From: Zeimonas sp050187175
GTDB lineage: Bacteria > Pseudomonadota > Gammaproteobacteria > Burkholderiales > Burkholderiaceae_E
NCBI GenBank assembly: GCA_050187175.1
Contig: JBFWXS010000001.1
Span: 62,001 to 126,000, forward strand
Length of the DNA stretch: 64,000 nt
Direction: 5' to 3'
This document shows, piece by piece, positions 26,535 through 35,367 of this stretch (position 1 is its first letter; the number at the start of each line of letters is the position of its first letter). Both the position numbers and the translations under genes were made by a program. Below the pieces are notes generated by a model that worked only from the letters and a program-made list of their open reading frames with translations, did no database searches and was not told where the DNA came from.

Positions 26535-27335
26535 ATGAGCCGAACCTTCGACGGCTGCACGGCCGAGCCGATCGCCCCGCATGCCGGCGCGCCGCTGCTG
26601 CAGCGCGCCGGCGGCATGCTGCGCATCACGCTGAACCGCCCGGCCGAGCACAACCGGCTCGACCCGGCCGACATCGATGCTCTGCTGCCCTTGCTGGAGG
26701 AGCTGGAACACGCAGAAGATGCACGCGCCCTGGTCATCACCGGCAGCGGCGCCGTGACGTTCAGCTCGGGTTATACGCTGCAGGCGATAGTCGCCGAGCT
26801 GGACGACCGGCTGGAACGCATGCTCGACACCATAGAGCGGCTGCCGTTTCCGACGATCGCGGCCTGCAACGGCAGCGTCTACGGCGGCGCCACCGATCTC
26901 GCGCTGTGCTGCGATTTCCGCCTCGGCGTGGCCGGCATGAAGATGTTCATGCCGGCAGCGCGCTTCGGCCTGCACTACTATCCCGGCGGGCTGCGCCGCT
27001 ACCTGACGCGGCTCGGGCTGCCCGCGGCCAGCAAGCTGATGCTGACCGGCATGACGATAGACGCCGACGAGATGCTGCGTATCGGCTTCCTCACCGAGCT
27101 GGTGGCACGCGAGGCGCTCGACGAACGGGTAGAGACCTACCTCGAGCACATCGCACGCACCGAGCCTGTGGCCGTGGCGCAGATGAAGCGGCACCTGCAC
27201 GAGATGGCGCAGGCCGGACTCGAGACCGCTGCCGGCCGCGCGACGCTGACCTCGATGACCGACGCCTATCACGCCAGCCTGCACTCCGACGAGCTGCACG
27301 CCCGGCTGGCGCAGTTCGGCACGCGCTCCCGCTGA
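26535..27335 (+). CDS. Enoyl-CoA hydratase/isomerase family protein
   Basis: 266 residues of crotonase fold. Visible are ITLNRPAEHNRLDPADIDALL, the first oxyanion segment TFSSGYTLQAIV, the second NGSVYGGATDLALCCDFRL, PAARFGLHYYPGGLRRYLTRL and LTGMTIDADEMLRIGFLTEL. The Glu pair typical of strict hydratases is not clear, and an acyl-CoA hydrolase or isomerase activity is equally possible. It is third in the RLP-cupin operon with a 4-bp spacer, an unusual partner for a sulfur-salvage module. Confidence 0.88.
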   Translation: MSRTFDGCTAEPIAPHAGAPLLQRAGGMLRITLNRPAEHNRLDPADIDALLPLLEELEHAEDARALVITGSGAVTFSSGYTLQAIVAELDDRLERMLDTIERLPFPTIAACNGSVYGGATDLALCCDFRLGVAGMKMFMPAARFGLHYYPGGLRRYLTRLGLPAASKLMLTGMTIDADEMLRIGFLTELVAREALDERVETYLEHIARTEPVAVAQMKRHLHEMAQAGLETAAGRATLTSMTDAYHASLHSDELHARLAQFGTRSR

Positions 27336-27408
27336 GCGGCGCGCTGCTGCGGAAGGCGAACGCTCTGCCGCTCATGACACCGTATTCCCGCTGCAAGGAG
27401 AAACGAGC

Positions 27409-28644
27409 ATGCGACAAGCCCCTCCCTTTGTACCGTCCCCCGCACGGCGAACCACGCTGCGCCGCTTGGCCGGAACGGCAGCCGCGCTGCCGCTGAGCTG
27501 GGGCGCCGCGCGCCCCGCATCGGCTCAGCCCCGGGGCAGCCAGACGCCGCCGGCGGCGACCGGCTCGAGCGCGGCCCGCCCCGGCGCCGCCGGCCCGGCC
27601 ACGCCGCTGCGCGTCGTCGAAGTGGCCGCCGGCCTCGAGCATCCGTGGGCGCTCGCCTTCCTGCCAGACGGGCGCATGCTGGTCACCGAACGGCCGGGCC
27701 GGCTGCGGCTGCTGTCGGCCGACGGCAAGCAGCAGGCCGCGGTCGACGGCGTGCCGCGCGTGCATGCGCGCGGCCAGGGCGGCCTGCTCGACGTCGCGCT
27801 GAGCCCGACCTTCGCGCAGGATCGCACGCTGTTCCTGTCGTACGCGGAACCGACGCGCAACGGTGCGCGCACGGCCGTGGCGCGCGCGACGCTGTCCGAT
27901 TCGCCGAACCCGTCGCTGCGCGAGCTGCGCGTCATCTTCGGGCAGAAGCACGATCCGGCCGGCGGTCATCATTTCGGTTCACGGCTGGTGTTCGCGCGCG
28001 ACGGCAATCTGTTCGTCACGCTGGGCGACCGCTTCGAGCATCGCGATCGCGCGCAGACGCTGGACAACCACTACGGCAAGATCCTGCGCATCGCCCCCGA
28101 CGGCAGCGTGCCCGCCGACAATCCGTTCGTCGGCAAGGCCGATGCCTTGCCGGAAATCCATTCGTATGGCCACCGCAATGTGCAGGGGGCCGCGCTGCAT
28201 CCGGCCAGCGGCCGGCTGTGGACGCACGAGCACGGGCCGCAGGGCGGCGACGAGGTCAATCTCGAGAAGCCGGGCGCCAACTACGGCTGGCCGGTGATCA
28301 CGTATGGCCGCGAGTACGGCACCGGCCTGAAGATCGGCGAGGGCACCGAGCGGCGCGACATCGAGGCGCCGCTATTCGAATGGACGCCGTCGATCGCGCC
28401 GTCCGGCATGGCTTTCTACACCGGCGACCGCTTCCCCGCCTGGCGCGGCAGCCTGTTCGTCGGGTCGCTGAAGTACCAGATGCTGTCGCGGCTCGAGCTC
28501 GACGGCGAGCGCGTCGTGCGCGAGCAGCGCTTGCTCACCGATCTGAAGTCGCGCGTGCGCGACGTGCGGCAGGGGCCGGACGGCTATCTGTATCTGCTCA
28601 CCGATGAGTCAAATGGCCGGCTGCTGCGGGTGATGCCGGGCTGA
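27409..28644 (+). CDS. PQQ-dependent sugar dehydrogenase (soluble aldose/sorbosone dehydrogenase family)
   Basis: 411 residues. The N-terminus has twin-arginine-like RRTTLRRLAGTAAALPLSWG and an ASAQ cleavage site, so it is periplasmic. The six-blade propeller of the GSDH family is plain: LEHPWALAFLPDGRMLVTER, GQGGLLDVALSPTF, GGHHFGSRLVFARDGNLF, YGKILRIAPDGSVP, YGHRNVQGAALHP, THEHGPQGGDEVN, NYGWPVITYG, PSIAPSGMAFYTGD. It oxidises aldoses with PQQ and passes electrons to the respiratory chain. Its last 47 bases overlap the convergent metW gene. Confidence 0.93.
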   Translation: MRQAPPFVPSPARRTTLRRLAGTAAALPLSWGAARPASAQPRGSQTPPAATGSSAARPGAAGPATPLRVVEVAAGLEHPWALAFLPDGRMLVTERPGRLRLLSADGKQQAAVDGVPRVHARGQGGLLDVALSPTFAQDRTLFLSYAEPTRNGARTAVARATLSDSPNPSLRELRVIFGQKHDPAGGHHFGSRLVFARDGNLFVTLGDRFEHRDRAQTLDNHYGKILRIAPDGSVPADNPFVGKADALPEIHSYGHRNVQGAALHPASGRLWTHEHGPQGGDEVNLEKPGANYGWPVITYGREYGTGLKIGEGTERRDIEAPLFEWTPSIAPSGMAFYTGDRFPAWRGSLFVGSLKYQMLSRLELDGERVVREQRLLTDLKSRVRDVRQGPDGYLYLLTDESNGRLLRVMPG

Positions 28645-29230
28645 CGGCACGACGGAAGCGGTAGATCGCTTGCGTCGAGCGCAGGCTCGCCAGCCGGTGC
28701 ACCGGGCGGCCATGCGCCAGGAAGGCGCGCGCCGTGATGTCCAGCCCCAGCCGCGCGAGGAAATCCTCGAAGTCGCGGATCGTCGCCAGATGCAGGTTCG
28801 GCGTGTTGTACCACTCATAAGGCATCTCGCGCGACATCGGCATGCGGCCGCGCAGGATCGACCATGCGTGGTACCAGTGGCCGAAGTTCGGGAACGAGAC
28901 GATGCCTTCGCGGCCCACTTCGCTCATCTCGCGCAGCACCTGCTCGGTCTGATGAGTCGCCTGGATGGCCATCGACAGCACGACGACGTCGAACGATGCG
29001 CGGCGGAACATGCCGAGGCCGGCTTCGATGTCGCGCTGGATGACGTCGACACCGCGCCGCATGCAGGCCAGCAGCTGCGCGTCGTCGATCTCCACGCCAT
29101 AGCCGCGGCAGCGCTTGGCCTCGTGCAGATGCGCCATCAGCGCACCGTCGCCGCAGCCGAGGTCGAGCACCCGCGAGCCGGGTTCTATCCATTGCGCGAT
29201 CTGCGCGAGGTCGGCACGCAGTCCGTTCAT
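28598..29230 (-). CDS. metW: Methionine biosynthesis protein MetW (class I methyltransferase fold)
   Basis: 210 residues. SAM-type Rossmann motif SRVLDLGCGDGALMAHL at about 20-36, YGVEIDDAQL, then IQRDIEAGLGMF, VVLSMAIQATHQTEQVLREM, SFPNFGHWYHAW, MPYEWYNTPNLHLATIRDFED: all standard MetW. Its ATG overlaps the metX stop (ATGA), so translation is coupled. MetX and MetW together are needed for efficient homoserine acylation in many proteobacteria. The 3' end overlaps the sugar dehydrogenase gene on the other strand. Confidence 0.95.
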   Translation of the reverse strand: MNGLRADLAQIAQWIEPGSRVLDLGCGDGALMAHLHEAKRCRGYGVEIDDAQLLACMRRGVDVIQRDIEAGLGMFRRASFDVVVLSMAIQATHQTEQVLREMSEVGREGIVSFPNFGHWYHAWSILRGRMPMSREMPYEWYNTPNLHLATIRDFEDFLARLGLDITARAFLAHGRPVHRLASLRSTQAIYRFRRAVSPASPAAAGHLTHR

Positions 29231-30432
29231 GCTGCCTCCGTCGCGGCCACGCGCTGCGCGACGCGCTCGAACCAGCTGCGCACGACAGCGATGTACTGCG
29301 GATCTTCGAGCAGGAACGCATCGTGGCCGTGCGGCGCGTCGACCTCGGCGTAGGTGACGCGACGGCCGTTCACCAGCAGTGCCTCGACGATCTCCCGGCT
29401 GCGCTCCGGCGAGAAGCGCCAGTCGGTGGTGAACGAGACGACCAGGAAGTCGGCCTGCGCCGGCGCCAGCGCGCGCGCGAGGTCGCCGTCGCAAGCCAGC
29501 GCCGGATCGAAGTAGTCGAGCGCCCGCGTGATCAGCAGATAGGTATTGGCGTCGAAGTAGGTCGAGAACTTCTCGCCCTGATAGCGCAGATACGATTCGA
29601 TCTCGAACTCGATGTCGTAGGTGAACTGGTAGTCGCTGCGCAGCGCCGCGTCGCCGCCGTGCCGGCGCAGCGTGCGGCCGAACTTCTCGGCCATGGCGTC
29701 GTCGGACAGATAGGTGATGTGGCCGATCATTCGCGCCACCTGCAGCCCGCGGCTGGGCACCACGCCGTGATCGTAGAAGCGGCCGCCGTAGAAGTCGGGA
29801 TCGGTGATGATCGCGCGCCGCGCGACTTCATTGAACGCGATGTTCTGCGTCGACAGCTTCGGCGCCGTCGCGATCGCCACGCAGTGCGCCACGCGCTGCG
29901 GGTACAGGCAGGCCCAGGCCAGTGCCTGCATGCCGCCCAGGCTGCCGCCCATCACGGCGGCGAAGCGCTCGATGCCGAGCTGGTCGGCCAGCCGCGCCTG
30001 GGCATGCACCCAGTCCTCCACCGTCAGCACCGGAAAGTCCGGCCCATAGGCGCGCCCAGTGGCCGGATCGGGGCTCATCGGGCCGGTCGATCCGAAGCAG
30101 CTGCCGAGGTTGTTCACGCCTATCACGAAGAAGCGGTCGGTATCGACCGGCTTGCCGGGGCCGACCATGTTGTCCCACCAGCCGACTTCGGTGGGATCGT
30201 CGGCGTAGACGCCGGCCACGTGATGTGACGCGTTGAGCGCATGGCAGACCAGCACGGCGTTCGAGCGCGCAGCATTGAGCGTGCCGTAGGTCTCGTAGAC
30301 CAGTTCGTAGCCGCCGATCGACGCGCCGCTGCGCAGCGGCAGCGGCGCGTCGAAGCGCATGCGGCAGGGCTGCACGATGCCGACGGAACGGACGCTCTTC
30401 GATTCGAGCGGTGGCGGAAGCGGTTGGTTCAA
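29227..30432 (-). CDS. metX: Homoserine O-acyltransferase (acetyl- or succinyl-)
   Basis: First committed step of methionine synthesis: acylation of L-homoserine from acetyl- or succinyl-CoA. Alpha/beta-hydrolase fold with SVGIVQP near the start, LVYETYGTLNAARSNAVLVC, ALNASHHVAG, DTDRFFVIGVNNLGSCFGST, nucleophile elbow AVMGGSLGGMQALAW, SFTTDWRFSPERSREIV and VDAPHGHDAFLLE (catalytic His). The start is uncertain. The frame stays open to a TTG at 30462, but that lies in the U-tract of the leader terminator, so I place it at the TTG 30432 (401 residues, MNQPLPPPL), which keeps the conserved SVGIV segment. A SAM-II riboswitch precedes it. Confidence 0.93.
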   Translation of the reverse strand: MNQPLPPPLESKSVRSVGIVQPCRMRFDAPLPLRSGASIGGYELVYETYGTLNAARSNAVLVCHALNASHHVAGVYADDPTEVGWWDNMVGPGKPVDTDRFFVIGVNNLGSCFGSTGPMSPDPATGRAYGPDFPVLTVEDWVHAQARLADQLGIERFAAVMGGSLGGMQALAWACLYPQRVAHCVAIATAPKLSTQNIAFNEVARRAIITDPDFYGGRFYDHGVVPSRGLQVARMIGHITYLSDDAMAEKFGRTLRRHGGDAALRSDYQFTYDIEFEIESYLRYQGEKFSTYFDANTYLLITRALDYFDPALACDGDLARALAPAQADFLVVSFTTDWRFSPERSREIVEALLVNGRRVTYAEVDAPHGHDAFLLEDPQYIAVVRSWFERVAQRVAATEAA

Positions 30433-30452
30433 GATCTTCGCCCGAGCGGGCG

Positions 30453-30495
30453 CGGAAAACAAAAAGCCCGACCAGCTTGCGGGCTGCTCGGGCTT
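30453..30495 (-). terminator. Intrinsic terminator in the metX leader
   Basis: Read on the minus strand: AAGCCCGA, a 19-base loop, TCGGGCTT, then TTTGTTTT. It is an 8-bp stem followed by a U-rich tail, placed between the SAM-II aptamer and metX. Its loop contains GCCCGCAAGCT, the exact complement of AGCTTGCGGGC inside the aptamer. Confidence 0.85.
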
Positions 30496-30510
30496 CAGGA
30501 AATGCTCCTT

Positions 30511-30566
30511 GGCCGCTTTAGCCGGATTTGTTACGCGCCCGCAAGCTGATCCTCAAATCGGCGCGA
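30511..30566 (-). ncRNA. SAM-II riboswitch (metX leader)
   Basis: Read 5'-3' on the minus strand the leader has the SAM-II blocks in order. TCGCGC opens P1, then CGATTTG, then AGCTTGCGGGC, then GCGCG closing P1, then TAACAAATC and CCGGCTAAAGCGGCC (the GCTAAA block). GATTTG and CAAATC are fully complementary, as expected for the pseudoknotted aptamer. S-adenosylmethionine binding should shut off metX. SAM-II is best known from alphaproteobacterial metA/metX leaders. AAGGAG follows 3' of the element but lies upstream of a terminator, so control here looks transcriptional. Confidence 0.88.
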
Positions 30567-30656
30567 TGGCTTCTCTGCTGCGGGTCGGGTCGGCGGAAAA
30601 CCGCCCGGCCACGCGCAACAGCCATTCGTCAAAGGTAAACGCGCGGGGCGCGACTG

Positions 30657-33600
30657 TCAAATCCGGCGGCCCGCGGCGGCGTGCGGCTCATCCCCGAAAC
30701 CGCCGCCGCCGGGCGTTTCGACGATGAAGACGTCGCCGGCCGCAAGCTCGACCTTCTCCGCATGGCCGAGGACCTGGATTCCGCCGTCGGCGCGCAGTAC
30801 GCTATTGCGGCCGCAGGCGCCAGGGCCGCCTCCGGCAGCGCCGAAGGCGGGATATACGCGCCCGTTGGACAGGATCGAGGCCGTCATGCCCTCCAGAAAG
30901 CGGATCTTGCGGACGCCCCCGTCGCCGCCGCGCCAGCGCCCGGCGCCTCCGGAACCGGCACGGATCTCGTAGCTTTCGAGCCGCACGGGAAACCGCTGTT
31001 CGAGCACCTCGGGATCGGTCAGCCGCGAGTTCGTCATGTGCGTCTGAACGACGGCTGTGCCGTCGAATCCGCCGACGAGTCCGCCGTGGCCGTCGAACAC
31101 GCCGCCGGCGCCCGAGCCTCCGGAGATCGTCTCGTAATACTGGTGCCGGTCGTTGCCGAACGTGAAGTTGCTCATCGAAGGCGTACCCGACGCCATCACG
31201 CCGAGCGCTCCGTACAGGCAGTTCGTGATGCACATCGACGTCTCGACGTTGCCCGCCACCACCGGTGCGGGCGCCGTCGGGTTGAGCATGCTCGCCTCGG
31301 GCACGATCACGGTGAGCGGCCTCAGGCAGCCGTCGTTCATCGGGATTTCATCGTCGACGAGCGTGCGGAACACGTAGAGCACCGCTGCGATCGTCACCGC
31401 CTTCGGCGCATTGAAGTTGTGCGGCAGCTGCGGCGAGGTACCGGTGAAGTCGATGACGGCGCTTCGCGAATCGCGGTCGACGGTGATCCGGACGCGGATG
31501 ACGGCGCCGTTGTCCAGCGTCAGTTCGAACGATCCGTCGCGAAGCGCGCCGATCACGCGCCGCACCGCCTCCTCGGCGTAGTCCTGCACGTAGCCCATGT
31601 AGGCGGTGACGACGTCCAGTCCGTACTGGCGGACCATGCGCAGCAGTTCCTCGCGGCCTTTCTCGTTGGCCGCGATCTGGGCTCGCAGGTCTGCGACGTT
31701 CTGGTCCGGGTTCCGCGCCGGCCACGCCGCCGACGAAAGTGCGTGTCGCAGTTCGGCCTCGCGGAACATGCCGTTTTCGACCAGCTGGAAATCGGTGAGC
31801 AGCACGCCCTCCTCGTCTATCCTGCGGCTGTCGGGAGGCATTGAACCGGGAGTCTTGCCGCCGATGTCGGCATGGTGGCCGCGCGAGCCGACGTAGAACA
31901 GGATGCGCTCGCCGGCCTCATCGAAGACGGGCGTGATCACCGTGACGTCCGGCAGATGCGTGCCGCCGGCGTAGGGATCGTTCAGAACGTAGACGTCGCC
32001 GGGTTTGAGCGGTTTGAGCGGTTCGAGCGATTCAAGCGACCCGGGCGAACGCACGGACGCGGCGGCTCCGGCGGCTTCCACGTGCCGCTCGATCACCGCC
32101 TGAACGCTGGCCCCCATCGATCCGAGATGCACCGGCATGTGCGGCGCATTCGCGACCAGCCGCCCCTCGGCATCGAAGATCGCGCACGAGAAGTCGAGCC
32201 GCTCCTTGATGTTCACCGAATGCGCCGTGTTCTGCAGCCGATAGCCCATCTGCTCGGCGATCGACATGAACAGATTGTTGAAGATCTCCAGCATCACCGG
32301 ATCGGCGGCGGTGCCGACCGCGACCTGCCTCGGGCGCGGCAGGTGGCGCGCCAGCAGCAGATCGCCGCCAGCGCTGACCGTCGCGCGCCAGCCCGGTTCG
32401 ACGATCGTGGTGGCCGTCGATTCGACGACGACAGCCGGACCGTCGATGCTCGCGCCAGGATGCAGCGCCTCTCTGGCATGGAACGGCGTATCGCGCCAGT
32501 CCCCATCCATGAAGACCGGACGCTCGGCGATCGCTGCCGGCGAGGGCCTGCGGTCCGGGACATCCGACGAACACGCCGGCGATGCGAGCCCACTGTCCTC
32601 CGGTTCGCACAATGCTTCGGCGACGGCGGATTCGAGCACCAGCTCACGCCCGGGCAGCAGGAACGCGAAGCGCTGGCGATAGGCCTGCTGGAAGGCTTCG
32701 CGCAGCGCCGGCTCCGGCCCCCACGGCACGGACAGCGAGGTGTCGGTGCCCTGATAACGCAGCAGAACGCGGCGGTTCACCCGCAGCCGCTCGGACGGCA
32801 GGCCCTGCGACAGCAGCTCCGCGCGCGCCGCGCTCTCGAGCGCGTCGAGCGTCGCCTGGGCCTGCGCATGACCCCCGGCATCGAGAGGCCGTTCGATCGA
32901 GCGTTCGCGGATCGCGACCTGCTCGGCCAGTCCCATGCCGTACGCCGACAGCACGCCGGCCAGCGGGTGCGCCAGGACGGCCTGCATGCCGAGGACGTCG
33001 GCGACCAGGCACGCGTGCTGGCCGCCGGCGCCGCCGAAGGTGGTCAGCGCATAGCGGGTGACGTCGTAGCCGCGCTGCACCGAGATCTTCTTGATCGCGT
33101 TGGCCATGTTCGCCACCGCGATATCGATGAAGCCCTGCGCCACTTGCTCGGGGCTCATCCGTCGGCCCGTCGCCGCGGCGATTTCCGCCGCCAGCTCGTC
33201 GAAGCGCCGGCGCACGACGCCGGCGTCCAGCGGCTGATCGCCGTGCTCGCCGAACACGGCCGGAAAGAAATCCGGCTGCAGCTTGCCGAGCATGACATTG
33301 GCGTCGGTGATAGTCAGCGGTCCGCCTCTGCGGTAGCAGGCCGGCCCCGGGTTCGCGCCCGCTGAATCCGGACCCACCCTCATCCGCGTGCCGTCGAAAT
33401 GGAGGATCGATCCGCCGCCGGCCGCCACCGTATGAATGCTCATCATCGGCGCCCGCATGCGCACGCCGGCCACCTGAGTCTCGAACTCGCGCTCGAACTC
33501 GCCGGCGTAGTGAGACACGTCGGTCGAGGTGCCGCCCATGTCGAAGCCGATGACGCGCTCGAAGCCGGCCCGGCGGCTGACCTTCGCCATGCCGACGATG

Positions 33601-34385
33601 CCGCCGGCGGGACCTGACAGGATGGAGTCCTTGCCCTGGAATTTCCGGGCATCGGTCAGCCCGCCGTTCGACTGCATGAACTGCAGCGGCACGCCGGGCA
33701 TCGCGTCGACGACGCGGTCGACGTAGCGCCGCAGCACCGGCGACAGATAGGCATCGACCACCGTCGTGTCACCGCGCGGAATCAGGCGGATCAGCGGCGA
33801 CACCTCATGCGACACCGAGATCTGCGTGAAGCCGGCCTCGCGCGCGATCTGCGCGAGGCGGCGTTCATGCGCGTCGAAGCGATAGCCGTGCATCAGCACG
33901 ATCGCGATCGCTCGCAGTCCCGACGCGCGGGCCTGCTCGAAGGCGCTGCGGGCGGCCGCTTCGTCGAGCGGCTGGATCACCTCGCCGTCGGCGGACAGGC
34001 GTTCGTCGATCTCGACGACCTGCCGGTACAGCAGCTCGGGCAGCACGATGTGCCGCTCGAACAGCTTCGGCCGGTTCTGATAGGCGATCCGCAGCCCATC
34101 CCTGAAGCCGCGCGTAACGGCCAGCAGCAGCGGCTCTCCGTTGCGCTCGAGCAGCGCATTGGTGGCCACGGTTGTGCCCATCTTCACGACTTCCACACGC
34201 GATGCATCGATCGCTTCGCCGGGTCTCAAGCCCAGCAGGCGCCGGATTCCTTCGACCGCTGCGTCGTCATAGAGCTCCGGATTCTCCGACAGCAGCTTCG
34301 CCGTCTGCAGGCCGCCGTCGGGACGCCTGGCGACGATATCGGTGAACGTGCCGCCGCGATCAATCCAGAACTGCCAGGGGCGCAT
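30657..34385 (-). CDS. 5-oxoprolinase (ATP-hydrolysing), fused HyuA-HyuB type
   Basis: 1242 residues, full length. The N-terminal hydantoinase A half starts WQFWIDRGGTFTDIVARRPD and has MGTTVATNALLER, FDMGGTSTDVSHY, GANPGPACYRRGGPLTITDA and TFGGAGGQHACLVADVLGM. The C-terminal hydantoinase B half (from about 680) has LEIFNNLFMSIAEQMGYRLQ, LDFSCAIFDAEGRLVANAPH, YVLNDPYAGGTHLPDVTV, FYVGSRGHHADIGG and GGSGAGGVFDGHGG. It converts 5-oxo-L-proline, ATP and water to glutamate; related fused proteins act on other lactams or hydantoins. IclR lies 23 bp upstream on the same strand. A (Ser-Leu-Glu/Pro-Leu-Lys) repeat is inserted just before the LNDPY motif. Confidence 0.92.
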   Translation of the reverse strand: MRPWQFWIDRGGTFTDIVARRPDGGLQTAKLLSENPELYDDAAVEGIRRLLGLRPGEAIDASRVEVVKMGTTVATNALLERNGEPLLLAVTRGFRDGLRIAYQNRPKLFERHIVLPELLYRQVVEIDERLSADGEVIQPLDEAAARSAFEQARASGLRAIAIVLMHGYRFDAHERRLAQIAREAGFTQISVSHEVSPLIRLIPRGDTTVVDAYLSPVLRRYVDRVVDAMPGVPLQFMQSNGGLTDARKFQGKDSILSGPAGGIVGMAKVSRRAGFERVIGFDMGGTSTDVSHYAGEFEREFETQVAGVRMRAPMMSIHTVAAGGGSILHFDGTRMRVGPDSAGANPGPACYRRGGPLTITDANVMLGKLQPDFFPAVFGEHGDQPLDAGVVRRRFDELAAEIAAATGRRMSPEQVAQGFIDIAVANMANAIKKISVQRGYDVTRYALTTFGGAGGQHACLVADVLGMQAVLAHPLAGVLSAYGMGLAEQVAIRERSIERPLDAGGHAQAQATLDALESAARAELLSQGLPSERLRVNRRVLLRYQGTDTSLSVPWGPEPALREAFQQAYRQRFAFLLPGRELVLESAVAEALCEPEDSGLASPACSSDVPDRRPSPAAIAERPVFMDGDWRDTPFHAREALHPGASIDGPAVVVESTATTIVEPGWRATVSAGGDLLLARHLPRPRQVAVGTAADPVMLEIFNNLFMSIAEQMGYRLQNTAHSVNIKERLDFSCAIFDAEGRLVANAPHMPVHLGSMGASVQAVIERHVEAAGAAASVRSPGSLESLEPLKPLKPGDVYVLNDPYAGGTHLPDVTVITPVFDEAGERILFYVGSRGHHADIGGKTPGSMPPDSRRIDEEGVLLTDFQLVENGMFREAELRHALSSAAWPARNPDQNVADLRAQIAANEKGREELLRMVRQYGLDVVTAYMGYVQDYAEEAVRRVIGALRDGSFELTLDNGAVIRVRITVDRDSRSAVIDFTGTSPQLPHNFNAPKAVTIAAVLYVFRTLVDDEIPMNDGCLRPLTVIVPEASMLNPTAPAPVVAGNVETSMCITNCLYGALGVMASGTPSMSNFTFGNDRHQYYETISGGSGAGGVFDGHGGLVGGFDGTAVVQTHMTNSRLTDPEVLEQRFPVRLESYEIRAGSGGAGRWRGGDGGVRKIRFLEGMTASILSNGRVYPAFGAAGGGPGACGRNSVLRADGGIQVLGHAEKVELAAGDVFIVETPGGGGFGDEPHAAAGRRI
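32002..32046 (-). repeat. 9-bp tandem repeat, five copies, in frame in the oxoprolinase gene
   Basis: Units GGTTTGAGC, GGTTTGAGC, GGTTCGAGC, GATTCAAGC and GACCCGGGC (plus strand) encode SLESLEPLKPLKP on the minus strand. This is a short linker expansion ahead of the conserved GDVYVLNDPY motif of the HyuB half. Confidence 0.88.
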
Positions 34386-34408
34386 CTCGAATCTCCAGAA
34401 ACTTCAGG

Positions 34409-35269
34409 TCAGGGCGAACGGGAACCGTCGGCCCGCTTGCGCGCGGCCGGAGCAATGAGGCGGGAAATGGTGGCGGTGGTCTCGAGCAGCGCGGCGCGCA
34501 GCGTTTCGCGCGTCCGCTCGAAGCGGACGGCGGGCGCCACCAGATTGATGCCGGCGATGACGGCGCCGTCGGCCCCGAAGACCGGCGCGGCAATGCCGGA
34601 CGCACCTTCCAGCAGCACGCTGTGAGTGACCGCGTAGCCGTCCTCGCGAATCGCATCGAGCCGTTCGAGCAGCTGCATGGGCGTCATCGCCACACCCCCG
34701 TCGCTCTTCGGAAGCTCGGCGCTCAGCAGGAACTTCTCGATCGCCTCGCGCGACTGATGCGCCAGCAGCAGCAGGCCGACGCTGGTGAGCACCGCCGGCC
34801 GCACCGCGCTGATGTCGGGGTCGAAGCGCAGCTCGTTCGCGCTGATGACCTTCGCGATGTACTGGACCTGGCATTCCGGCGTCAGCAGGCCGAGCATCGC
34901 GCTCTCGCCGACGGCGCTGACCATGCGCTTCATCAGCGGTACCGCGATGCGCAGCAGCTGGGCCGGCTTGCCGCCCACCCAGCTCGGTTCGTCGCTGCGG
35001 AAGGCGGGGTCGAGCCGGAACTGGCGGCCCGGTTCGCTGACGACGTAGCCGCGCGCTTCCAGCGTGCCCAGCAGCAGCGAAACGCTGCTCTTCGGATGAC
35101 CCAGGCGCCGCGCGATCTCGCTCACGCCCAGCGGGCCGTCGACGACCGAGAGCAGTTCCAGCAGATCCAGCGCGCGCTCCGCGGATTTGACGCCTCCTGA
35201 ACCGCCATCCGTTTCACGGGCCGTCTCCCGCGCCGCCTCTTTGGAAACAACGTTCTCATTCATGGACAT
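34409..35269 (-). CDS. IclR family transcriptional regulator
   Basis: 286 residues. After a 26-residue lead comes the IclR winged HTH (SAERALDLLELLSVVDGPLG, VSEIARRLGHPKSSVSLLLG, LEARGYVVSEPGRQFRLD). The effector domain runs from about 100 to 270 (LRIAVPLMKRMVSAVGESAM, VQYIAKVISANELRFDPD, SGIAAPVFGADGAVIAGINL). It lies between the oxoprolinase gene, in line 23 bp downstream, and the divergent dehydratase-lyase-Bug operon, and probably regulates both. Confidence 0.93.
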   Translation of the reverse strand: MSMNENVVSKEAARETARETDGGSGGVKSAERALDLLELLSVVDGPLGVSEIARRLGHPKSSVSLLLGTLEARGYVVSEPGRQFRLDPAFRSDEPSWVGGKPAQLLRIAVPLMKRMVSAVGESAMLGLLTPECQVQYIAKVISANELRFDPDISAVRPAVLTSVGLLLLAHQSREAIEKFLLSAELPKSDGGVAMTPMQLLERLDAIREDGYAVTHSVLLEGASGIAAPVFGADGAVIAGINLVAPAVRFERTRETLRAALLETTATISRLIAPAARKRADGSRSP

Positions 35270-35292
35270 ATTCTATCGTATTGTTCAAAGGG

Positions 35293-35321
35293 TTGACTTT
35301 TGTTCTGTAAAAGGCCAAATT
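35293..35321 (+). promoter_or_regulatory. Candidate sigma-70 promoter for the dehydratase-lyase operon
   Basis: TTGACT (35293-35298) and CAAATT (35316-35321) are separated by exactly 17 bases in the AT-rich divergent region between the IclR gene and the LeuC-like gene. The -35 matches 5 of 6; the -10 is weak. Confidence 0.45.
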
Positions 35322-35367
35322 GGCGTCACACAGCTACTGTCACTCAGCTATCCATCGGGAGTCAGAT

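Noticed and set aside
30433..30462. metX start at the TTG 30462
   Set aside because: That codon lies in the U-tract of the leader terminator, and the extra residues (FSAPARAKI) match nothing in the family.
30511..30566. SAH or SAM-I riboswitch in the metX leader
   Set aside because: The conserved blocks and the compact pseudoknot layout match SAM-II; no four-way junction or SAH-type core is present.
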